From Bacillota bacterium (lineage in GTDB: Bacteria > Bacillota > Clostridia > Peptostreptococcales > Anaerovoracaceae): 5,969 nt of DNA. The stretch is taken from NCBI GenBank assembly GCA_029219125.1, contig JAQXSU010000078.1:1-5969 (forward strand), read 5' to 3'. The position numbers were made by a program, and so were the translations under genes. The notes below the pieces were generated by a model, which saw only the letters and a program-made list of their open reading frames with translations, searched no databases and was not told where the DNA came from. This document shows, piece by piece, positions 1 to 4,836 of the stretch. How positions within the stretch are numbered: the first letter of the stretch is position 1; each line of letters opens with the position of its first letter.

Positions 1-86
1 TTCAGAGTGGATACGATTCCCAGAGCGATGATCACGACGACAATGACGAAAACGGTCATCGGTTTTTTTACACTGAATTTCGGCAT
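1..86 (-). CDS. RND-family efflux permease, N-terminal fragment (runs off the window)
   Basis: Read on the minus strand from ATG at 86-84, the first 28 codons begin MPKFSVKKPMTVFV and run into a long hydrophobic stretch rich in V and I. A short cytoplasmic start of the form FSVKKPxTVF followed at once by a membrane helix is the usual N-terminus of RND (AcrB/HAE-type) efflux permeases of Firmicutes, which export drugs or lipophilic compounds using the proton gradient. The start is supported by a ribosome site GAAAGGA (complement of 94-100) 7 bases upstream. The gene is divergent from the trxA operon and has its own promoter at 167-195. Only the first transmembrane helix is visible, so the substrate and even the exact subfamily (RND versus MMPL) are inferred. 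Confidence 0.7.
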   Translation of the reverse strand, partial: MPKFSVKKPMTVFVIVVVIIALGIVSTL

Positions 87-166
87 ACCCCTGTCCTTTC
101 TGTACTTCTTTCTATGCTTATTTCCATGCTTTTTTCGCACATTTTTCAGTTGTAATTCAACTTATT

Positions 167-195
167 ATTTTACCATATCAGCCCTTCTGTTTCAA
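167..195 (-). promoter_or_regulatory. Sigma-A-type promoter of the efflux permease gene
   Basis: On the minus strand, TTGAAA (complement of 190-195) and TAAAAT (complement of 167-172) are separated by exactly 17 bases. A TG dinucleotide sits one base before the -10 box (extended -10). This is close to the vegetative consensus and points toward the permease start at 86, predicting a leader of about 75 bases. Confidence 0.7.
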
Positions 196-202
196 TGGAC
201 AG

Positions 203-215
203 ATTTACCGTAAAT
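203..215. promoter_or_regulatory. Small palindrome ATTTAC-C-GTAAAT, possible operator
   Basis: Perfect 6-base inverted arms flank a single central base, just upstream of the -35 box of the minus-strand permease promoter and between the two divergent promoters. The position would suit a repressor or activator, but a short AT-rich palindrome can occur by chance and no regulator gene for it is in the window. Confidence 0.25.
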
Positions 216-238
216 GTCGTGTTTCCAGTTCTCTTCTC

Positions 239-256
239 TCATTTTATTTTAATGTT
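239..256 (+). promoter_or_regulatory. Putative response-regulator operator upstream of trxA (11-base direct repeat)
   Basis: TCATTTT (239-245) and TAATGTT (250-256) start 11 bases apart and end 7 bases before the -10 box at 264. The 18-base element matches the one upstream of the PepSY gene (3682-3699) at 14 of 18 positions, with the identical distance to the -10 box. Eleven-base direct repeats covering the -35 region are typical of OmpR/PhoB-family binding sites. The region is T-rich, so chance similarity is possible. If real, the response regulator would control its own operon. Confidence 0.45.
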
Positions 257-260
257 TTTC

Positions 261-269
261 TGCTATAAT
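261..269 (+). promoter_or_regulatory. Extended -10 promoter of the trxA operon
   Basis: TGCTATAAT contains a consensus -10 TATAAT (264-269) with the TGn extension. No good -35 box lies 17 bases upstream; that space is occupied by the direct repeat, as expected for an activator-dependent promoter. The predicted transcript would have a leader of roughly 90 bases before the trxA start at 366. Confidence 0.55.
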
Positions 270-294
270 CAATATACATTCCGTGAATTCTTCC

Positions 295-322
295 TTTTCA
301 AAATCCGCTTTCCGGGTATAGT
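295..322 (+). promoter_or_regulatory. Possible second promoter closer to trxA
   Basis: TTTTCA (295-300) and TATAGT (317-322) are 16 bases apart, matching consensus at 4 of 6 and 5 of 6 positions. It could give constitutive thioredoxin expression independent of the upstream extended -10 promoter. Moderate match only. Confidence 0.3.
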
Positions 323-365
323 ATGAATATAGAACAACGCGATATGCATACGAGGAGGAATTCAT

Positions 366-671
366 ATGATTACGAATATTACAAAAGACAATTTTGAAGC
401 AGAAGTATTACAGTCCGATAAACCTGTGCTGGTGGATTTCTGGGCATCCTGGTGCGGCCCGTGCAAAATGATCGCACCGGAAGTGGAACAGGTTGCCATG
501 GAGCGGGACGACATCAAGGTCTGCAAAGTCAACGTGGATGAAGAAGGAGAACTTTCCATCCGCTACGGTGTCATGAGCATCCCGACCCTTCTGATTTTCC
601 AGAACGGGGAAGTGGTCACCACTGCCATCGGCTACAGAAAGAAAGACGAGATTCTGGATCTGCTGAAGTAA
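366..671 (+). CDS. trxA: Thioredoxin
   Basis: This encodes a 101-residue cytoplasmic thioredoxin, a small disulfide reductase normally recharged by thioredoxin reductase and used by ribonucleotide reductase, peroxiredoxins and similar enzymes. The active site WCGPCK is present, with redox cysteines C30 and C33. The buried acid D24 in VDFWASW and the cis-proline P73 in SIPT are both in place. Length and architecture are those of a complete single-domain thioredoxin with no signal peptide. An additional cysteine lies at C53. The start is fixed by a strong AGGAGG at 353-358, 7 bases from ATG. It is followed after 43 bases by a response regulator gene on the same strand with no clear terminator between, so co-transcription with the two-component genes is likely. 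The family call is very secure; the cellular partner cannot be told from this window. Confidence 0.96.
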   Translation: MITNITKDNFEAEVLQSDKPVLVDFWASWCGPCKMIAPEVEQVAMERDDIKVCKVNVDEEGELSIRYGVMSIPTLLIFQNGEVVTTAIGYRKKDEILDLLK

Positions 672-676
672 CATAC

Positions 677-695
677 GCCGGGAAGCAAGCCCGGC
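677..695 (+). other. GC-rich hairpin between trxA and the response regulator
   Basis: GCCGGG (677-682) and CCCGGC (690-695) can form a 6-pair stem with a 7-base loop, starting 5 bases after the trxA stop codon. No T-run follows, so it is not a standard intrinsic terminator. It might stabilise the 3' end of trxA mRNA or allow uneven expression within the operon. Confidence 0.45.
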
Positions 696-714
696 AGCAC
701 GTCGGAGGGTTAAG

Positions 715-1404
715 ATGCGTTTACTGGTTGCAGAAGATGAAAAAAATCTGAATAAACTGATTACGAAGAAGCTCACTGCGGAAGGCTACTCGGTAGACAG
801 CTGCTTTGACGGAGAAGAAGCCATGGATTATCTTTCCATGGCTTCTTATGATGGTGCCGTTTTCGATGTAATGATGCCGAAAAAAGATGGCTTCACTCTG
901 CTGAAACAGATGCGGGACCGGGGAGACCTGACACCTGTCCTCTTTCTCACGGCCCGGGATGCCATAGAGGACCGGGTATGCGGACTGGACCTTGGCGCCA
1001 GCGACTACCTGGTGAAGCCTTTTTCTTTCGAAGAACTTCTGGCCCGGATCCGGGTTCTTACCCGAAAGTCAGCAATCAGCCCATCCGCCGGCAGCATTTA
1101 CAGGCTGGCAGATCTGACCCTGGACACCGCGTCCCGCCAGGTCACCCGCGGCGGCAAAAGTATCAGTCTGTCCGCTCGTGAATTTTCCCTGCTGGAATAC
1201 CTGATCCGAAATCAGGGTCTGGTCCTTTCCCGGGAAAAGATCGAAAACAACCTGTGGAATTTCGACTATGAAGGCGGCACCAACGTGGTCGACGTCTACA
1301 TCCGTTATCTTCGGAAAAAAATCGACGAAGGCTTTTCCCCGAAGCTGATCCATACGGTTCGGGGCGTCGGTTATGTACTGCGCTGCGAGGAGGATGCACC
1401 ATGA
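715..1404 (+). CDS. OmpR/PhoB-family response regulator
   Basis: This is a 229-residue DNA-binding response regulator of a two-component system, complete in length for the OmpR/PhoB family. The receiver domain (about 1-115) has the acidic pair E7/D8, phosphoacceptor D51 in VFDVMMP, T79 in FLTAR and K101 in LVKPF. The C-terminal winged-helix domain (about 128-225) carries the family pattern SAREFSLLEYL and the recognition-helix region NVVDVYIRYLRKKID, ending in HTVRGVGYVLR. The start is set by GGAGGG at 704-709. Its stop overlaps the histidine kinase start by 4 bases (ATGA), so the two are translationally coupled and almost certainly partners. Candidate targets are the two 11-base direct-repeat sites at 239-256 and 3682-3699. 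The inducing signal is unknown, so no gene symbol is given. Confidence 0.95.
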   Translation: MRLLVAEDEKNLNKLITKKLTAEGYSVDSCFDGEEAMDYLSMASYDGAVFDVMMPKKDGFTLLKQMRDRGDLTPVLFLTARDAIEDRVCGLDLGASDYLVKPFSFEELLARIRVLTRKSAISPSAGSIYRLADLTLDTASRQVTRGGKSISLSAREFSLLEYLIRNQGLVLSREKIENNLWNFDYEGGTNVVDVYIRYLRKKIDEGFSPKLIHTVRGVGYVLRCEEDAP

Positions 1405-2822
1405 AGAGAAACTCCATAAGTATACGGATGAAAATCATGATCTGGTTTTCCCTCTCCATCCTTCTCATTGTGGGAATCACCCTGGTCCTCACCTTTTCCA
1501 TCAGCCAGTCGGTCTTCAATACCGATATCAAAACCCAGCTTGCCTCACAGGTAGATGCCAATGCGCAGGAGATCGAATTTCTCAATTCTCTCGCCGGTCA
1601 GGAAGCCGAACTGGGCGATCAGTATCTTTCTTTTGGTGACGGCTTTCTGGAGATTGACGATGATTTCTGCGACTACAGAAACGGAATTTACACCTGCCTC
1701 ATCGATAAGGAGAACAACCTGCTTTACGGCGAATGTCCGGTCCGGCTGAACCAAAGCCAGATCTTCACCTTTACTCAGGTAAGCCCCATCAAATATAAAG
1801 GCGACCGCTACTATATCTACGAGCGCCCTCTTCAGGGAGAAAATCTGGACGGTCTCTGGCTTCGCGGCGTGGCTTCCCAGCGGGAAGGCACCCATCTTCT
1901 GTCTTCCATCATGAAGCTTGTCATGTATCTGCTTCCTGCCCTGGCCGTCCTTTCCGTGCTGATCGGCTATCTCATCACCCGCCGTTCTTTCGCACCGGTC
2001 CAGAAAATCATGGAAACCGCTGAATCCATCACCAGCGGAAACGAACTGTCCCGCCGGATCGACCTGCCGCCGGGCAGAGATGAGCTTCACAAGCTTGCAT
2101 CGTCTTATAACGATATGTTTGACCGGCTGGAAGGAGCATTTCAGCGGGAAAAACAGTTTACCTCCGATGTGTCCCACGAGCTCCGTACACCGGTTTCTGT
2201 GATCCTGAGTCAATGTGAATATTCTCTGGAGCTGGATGAACGGCCCGAAGAGTACCGGGAAGCCCTGGAAGTGATCCAGTCCCAGGGTCTGAAAATGAAA
2301 GACATGATCACCCAGCTCCTGTTCTTTTCCAGGCTGGAGCAGGGCCGTGAGCCACTGCAGATGGAAACCACCGATCTGAGCCGGCTTGCTGTGGATATCT
2401 GCAATGAGCAGCAGTCCTTATGTCATCGCCCAATTACGATCCGACAAAATATATCCGCCGGGATTTCCGCTCTCGTCGACCGCCATCTTTTTTCCAGGGT
2501 TCTGGAAAATCTCATCAGCAACGGGATCAAATACGGCAGAGATGGGGGCTATGTGGAGGTTTCTCTCCGGCAGGAGCAGCAGCAGATCCTTCTCATGGTT
2601 TCCGATGACGGTATCGGTATTTCTCCGGAGGATCTTCCCCATATCTGGTCCAGATTCTATCAGGCAGACAGCGCCCGGTCCCCGGAGCAGTCCGGCGTGG
2701 GTCTGGGCCTGGCAATGGTGAAGGAAATTGCAGAACTTCACGGCGGCAGCGTCCGCGCAGAAAGCCGTATGGGACAGGGGAGCATTTTTACTGTAACTCT
2801 TCCGATTGTGGCTAATCCATAA
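1401..2822 (+). CDS. Sensor histidine kinase, HAMP-containing
   Basis: This encodes a 473-residue membrane sensor kinase. Helix 1 (about 12-34) and helix 2 (about 173-192) bracket an extracytoplasmic domain of about 138 residues rich in D and E, with no recognised fold. HAMP follows (about 193-245), then the dimerisation/phosphoacceptor helix with H259 in DVSHELRTP. The ATPase domain has N374 in ISNGIKY, the G1 box DDGIGI (D403) and the G2 box GVGLGLAM. All catalytic elements are present, so it should be active. A GAGGAGG site at 1387-1393 and ATGA overlap support the start and pairing with the upstream regulator. The C-terminus needs care: the protein ends IVANP and its TAA lies inside DNA that belongs to metN codons (ATA AAA CAC). 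The last few residues and stop may therefore have been created by a deletion, although the normal family end (TVTLP) is reached first. Confidence 0.94.
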   Translation: MKRNSISIRMKIMIWFSLSILLIVGITLVLTFSISQSVFNTDIKTQLASQVDANAQEIEFLNSLAGQEAELGDQYLSFGDGFLEIDDDFCDYRNGIYTCLIDKENNLLYGECPVRLNQSQIFTFTQVSPIKYKGDRYYIYERPLQGENLDGLWLRGVASQREGTHLLSSIMKLVMYLLPALAVLSVLIGYLITRRSFAPVQKIMETAESITSGNELSRRIDLPPGRDELHKLASSYNDMFDRLEGAFQREKQFTSDVSHELRTPVSVILSQCEYSLELDERPEEYREALEVIQSQGLKMKDMITQLLFFSRLEQGREPLQMETTDLSRLAVDICNEQQSLCHRPITIRQNISAGISALVDRHLFSRVLENLISNGIKYGRDGGYVEVSLRQEQQQILLMVSDDGIGISPEDLPHIWSRFYQADSARSPEQSGVGLGLAMVKEIAELHGGSVRAESRMGQGSIFTVTLPIVANP

Positions 2823-3212
2823 AACACCTGACGAAAACTTTTGCCTCTGCCGGTCATCCGGTGGAGGCATTGAAGGATGTATCCCTTTCTATTAAAGATG
2901 GGGATATTTTCGGTATTATCGGCATGAGCGGCGCCGGGAAAAGCACCCTGGTTCGATGTATCAATATGCTGGAACGGCCAAGTGCCGGAACCATAGAAAT
3001 CGATGGCTGTGACCTGAGCCAACTTTCTGAATCTGCACTTCGAAAAAAAGGCAGGAAATCACCATGATTTTTCAGAACTTCAATCTGCTCATGCAGCGAA
3101 ACTGTCTGAAAAATGTCTGTTTTCCCCTGGAGCTTGCCGGCGTGAAACAGGCAGAAGCCAGAGAAAAGGGCATGGAGCTTCTCCGGCTGGTGGGACTGCA
3201 GGACAAAGCTCT
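2819..3212 (+). pseudogene. metN: metN remnant: methionine ABC transporter ATPase, no start, frameshifted, C-terminal part deleted
   Basis: About 131 codons of a MetN-type ATPase can be read in two frames. The first frame (from ATA at 2819) gives IKHLTKTF, VEALKDVSL and Walker A GMSGAGKST at 2921-2947. After an A7 run (3043-3049) the frame shifts by -1 and continues RQEITMIFQNFNLL, with the Q-loop, to GLQDKAL. MetN normally begins about three codons earlier with ATG; here an in-frame TAA lies at 2813 and there is no start or ribosome site. The ABC signature, Walker B, switch histidine and C-terminal regulatory domain are absent, because the sequence jumps into metI-like codons at about 3212. 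MetN powers uptake of methionine with MetI and MetQ. This copy cannot make a working ATPase. The residue match to MetN over other ABC ATPases is supported by the metI fragment right after it. Confidence 0.85.
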
Positions 3213-3371
3213 GGCGGAGGCGGACTGGGCAAAATCGCCATTAACTATGGCTATTATCGATACCAGTATCTGGTTATTCTGCTGGCGGTCATTCTTTTGA
3301 TTGTACTAATCCAGCTGTTTCAGTCTGTCGGCACCCATCTGGCCGTATCTTCGGATAAACGTCTGAAAAAA
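3213..3371 (+). pseudogene. metI: metI remnant: C-terminal end of methionine ABC permease
   Basis: From about 3213 the frame reads GGGGLGKIAINYGYYRYQ, then a hydrophobic helix (LVILLAVILLIVLIQ) and FQSVGTHLA followed by a basic end. This is the conserved C-terminus of MetI permeases: the glycine-rich loop, last membrane helix and terminal DKR. About 53 residues of a usual 215-225 are left; the other helices and the EAA loop that contacts MetN are missing. The frame differs from the metN remnant, so no fusion protein results. No metI stop codon is seen: the frame runs on through A-rich DNA into the mnmA start, suggesting another junction near 3366-3395. metQ, usually next, is absent. Confidence 0.8.
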
Positions 3372-3413
3372 CAGGTAAAAAAATATTTACTAATCAGGAA
3401 AGGATCGCAAAAC

Positions 3414-3631
3414 ATGAAAGCATTAATTGCAATGAGTGGCGGGGTCGATTCCAGTGTGGCTGCAAAGCCAAGCTGCGCTACCGTCATCCCGAGGCGTGGA
3501 CCGCAGTTTCTGTTTCCGAAGATGGAACAGTCCACCTTTCCTTCGACCTTCCGCAGCGAGCCGTGACACCCGGACAGGCGGCCGTTCTCTACGACGGTGA
3601 CGTGGTGCTGGGTGGCGGTGTCATTCTTTAG
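3414..3631 (+). pseudogene. mnmA: mnmA remnant: tRNA 2-thiouridylase with its core deleted
   Basis: The gene starts at ATG 3414 behind AGGAAAGGA (3396-3404) and reads MKALIAMSGGVDSSVAAK, the N-terminus of MnmA (TrmU) with its PP-loop SGGVDSS. After 18 codons the sequence jumps to a different frame (GCC at 3467) that encodes the MnmA C-terminus: AKLRYRHPE, then PQRAVTPGQAAV, YDGDVV and GGGVIL, ending at TAG 3629-3631. So 18 plus 54 codons remain of about 355-360; the catalytic cysteines and tRNA-binding region are gone. As translated from the ATG, the product shifts out of frame and stops at 3566. MnmA thiolates U34 of the tRNAs for Lys, Glu and Gln. This copy is dead; a second copy elsewhere would be expected if the modification is retained. 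Confidence 0.9.
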
Positions 3632-3681
3632 AAAAAGCCGGGCGAAAATATTTTGCGAAAAAATAAAAAAATTACAAGCTC

Positions 3682-3699
3682 TAATCTTCTTTTAATCTT
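3682..3699 (+). promoter_or_regulatory. Putative response-regulator operator upstream of the PepSY gene
   Basis: Two identical TAATCTT heptamers (3682-3688 and 3693-3699) start 11 bases apart, one DNA turn, and end 7 bases before the -10 box at 3707. This is the usual geometry of an OmpR/PhoB-family activator site replacing the -35 box. A weaker version with the same geometry is found before trxA at 239-256, linking this gene to the two-component system in the window. Confidence 0.6.
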
Positions 3700-3712
3700 G
3701 ACAGACTATACT
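3698..3712 (+). promoter_or_regulatory. Promoter of the PepSY gene
   Basis: The best -10 is TATACT at 3707-3712 (5 of 6), lacking a good -35 at 17 bases but preceded by the direct-repeat operator. This predicts a leader of about 36 bases. A consensus TTGACA at 3698-3703 is also present, but at 15-17 bases downstream only poor -10 sequences (CATAAA, AAACTA) exist, so it may be coincidental or a weak alternative promoter. Confidence 0.6.
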
Positions 3713-3754
3713 TAGGCCATAAACTAAGAAACAAGTGAAAGGGGATTTAGAAAT

Positions 3755-4732
3755 ATGAAAAACATTTTGAACACACCGAAAAAGAAAATCGCTGCGGCTG
3801 TCATAGCTGCCGTTGTGATCATCGGCTGCATCTACCTGGCCACAACCGCCGCAGGTGCAGCAAACAGCCAGAACAGGGGAATCGGTCTGGAAAAGAGCAT
3901 CGCTGTAGCTCTGGCCGACGCAGGTCTGAAGCAGGACCAGGTTCAGAACCTGAAAGGCAGCTTTGATAAGGAAGACGGTCTGGAGGTCTACGATGTGTAT
4001 TTCGAAGCCAACGGATTTGAATACGAATACACCATCAAGGCAGCCGATGGGACAATTCTGGAATCTGAAATTGAAACGCCGGACGGAAAAATCGTGACGG
4101 CAGAGGAAGCCAGAGATATCGGCCTGGAGAAAGCGAAAACCGCTGCACTGACCCATGCAGGCGTAACCGAAAAAGATGTTACCTTCACCAAGAGCAAGAA
4201 AGATTCCGATGACGGACGTCTTGTGTATGAATTTGAATTCGTAAAGGGATCCACGGAGTACGATTATGAGGTGGACGCTGCCACCGGCTCCATCATCGCT
4301 TTCAGCAAGGAAACGGTGGATTCCGCAGAGAATGTTTCCGAAACACCACTTGCTTCCGGTCAGACGCCTTCCGGTCAAACGACTTCCGGCCAAACAACTT
4401 CCGGTCAGTCTTCTGCCGGAACCAGCCAGCCATCTTCCAATTACATTGGCGTGGATAAAGCCAAATCCATCGCACTGAATCATGCCGGTGTCAAAGCTTC
4501 CGCAGCGACCTTCACCAAGGCCAAGCTGGACAAGGATGACGGTCACTATGATTATGAGATCGAATTTTATGCCGGCGGTATGGAATATGAATATGAGATT
4601 GATGCCACCACCGGAAAAATCCGGGATTATGACAGCGAGCGCATGGAAGATGATGATTGGGATGACGATTGGGATGACGATTGGGATGATCATGACGAGG
4701 ATGATGATCATGACGATCACGACGAAGATTAA
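3755..4732 (+). CDS. Membrane- or lipid-anchored protein with three PepSY domains and acidic tail
   Basis: This encodes 325 residues. A KKK-led hydrophobic segment (about 9-33) anchors the protein; IIGC at 22-25 resembles a lipobox, so it could be a lipoprotein instead of a single-pass membrane protein. Three PepSY-like units follow: about 43-110, 114-186 and 230-295. They share the order helix (xAxxIALxHAGV), strand (YEFEF or YDYEIEF) and turn (DAATGxI), with units 2 and 3 most alike. Units 2 and 3 are joined by a Ser/Thr/Gly/Gln linker with SGQT repeats. The tail (299-325) is almost all D, W and H. PepSY domains are extracytoplasmic and are thought to modulate proteases or sense envelope conditions; the tail may bind metal ions (inference). 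Ribosome site AAAGGGGA at 3738-3745. The operator at 3682-3699 suggests control by the upstream response regulator. A longer antisense frame exists here but lacks any family features. Confidence 0.92.
   Translation: MKNILNTPKKKIAAAVIAAVVIIGCIYLATTAAGAANSQNRGIGLEKSIAVALADAGLKQDQVQNLKGSFDKEDGLEVYDVYFEANGFEYEYTIKAADGTILESEIETPDGKIVTAEEARDIGLEKAKTAALTHAGVTEKDVTFTKSKKDSDDGRLVYEFEFVKGSTEYDYEVDAATGSIIAFSKETVDSAENVSETPLASGQTPSGQTTSGQTTSGQSSAGTSQPSSNYIGVDKAKSIALNHAGVKASAATFTKAKLDKDDGHYDYEIEFYAGGMEYEYEIDATTGKIRDYDSERMEDDDWDDDWDDDWDDHDEDDDHDDHDED
4355..4414 (+). repeat. Four 15-base repeats coding for the SGQT(T/P) linker
   Basis: Units start at 4355, 4370, 4385 and 4400, each TCCGG(T/C)CA(A/G)AC-like and encoding Ser-Gly-Gln-Thr plus one residue; the last unit has drifted to SGQSS. 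They form a flexible hydrophilic spacer between the second and third PepSY domains and are likely to vary in number between strains. Confidence 0.85.
4649..4684 (+). repeat. Three 12-base repeats coding for DDDW in the acidic tail
   Basis: GATGATGATTGG is followed by two exact copies of GATGACGATTGG. Each encodes Asp-Asp-Asp-Trp. The following codons continue as Asp/His/Glu without the regular unit. Being a whole number of codons, gain or loss of units would keep the frame. Confidence 0.9.
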
Positions 4733-4778
4733 CTGACACGGCAGGTTCTGAAAAACGAATTACAGCTGATATTACAAA

Positions 4779-4826
4779 ACCCGGCAGGCAGCGCAACGAA
4801 TATGCGATGCTCGCCGGGTCTTTTTT
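4779..4826 (+). terminator. Intrinsic terminator between convergent genes
   Basis: ACCCGGC (4779-4785) pairs with GCCGGGT (4813-4819), and an inner stem (GCA.CGCA with TGCG.TGC, about 4788-4810) extends the hairpin. TTTTTT follows at 4821-4826, ending the PepSY transcript. On the minus strand the same hairpin is followed by TTTTG, so it may also stop the CoA-transferase transcript, whose coding end is at 4837. Confidence 0.85.
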
Positions 4827-4836
4827 CTCTCTGGTT

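Noticed and set aside
7..213. Plus-strand 68-codon frame at the left edge
   Set aside because: It overlaps the start of the RND-like gene and its promoter on the other strand, has no ribosome site, and its hydrophobic, Phe-rich content reflects T-rich intergenic DNA.
677..695. Intrinsic terminator after trxA
   Set aside because: The stem is good but no T-run follows, and a well-spaced regulator gene begins 20 bases later. Kept only as a hairpin.
1545..2213. Minus-strand open frame of 222 codons opposite the histidine kinase
   Set aside because: It is opposite a fully motif-supported kinase, and no protein family features are seen.
2819..2824. ATA at 2819 as a rare start codon for metN, coupled to the kinase stop
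   Set aside because: There is no ribosome site before it, an in-frame TAA lies 6 bases upstream, and the gene is broken twice downstream, so translation would yield nothing functional.
3297..3566. An 89-codon frame as a new small fusion protein (MetI end plus MnmA start)
   Set aside because: It is an accident of the junctions: three pieces from known genes, the last in the wrong frame. There is no start signal at 3297.
3632..3681. Terminator after the mnmA remnant
   Set aside because: The A/T-rich stretch with AAAATATTTT offers only weak pairing and no GC stem followed by T residues.
3692..4720. Antisense open frame of 342 codons, longer than the PepSY gene it overlaps
   Set aside because: Its sequence is low-complexity (I/V/M runs from reversed GAT repeats) with no family pattern. 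The sense frame has a promoter, a ribosome site, an anchor and three recognisable PepSY units.
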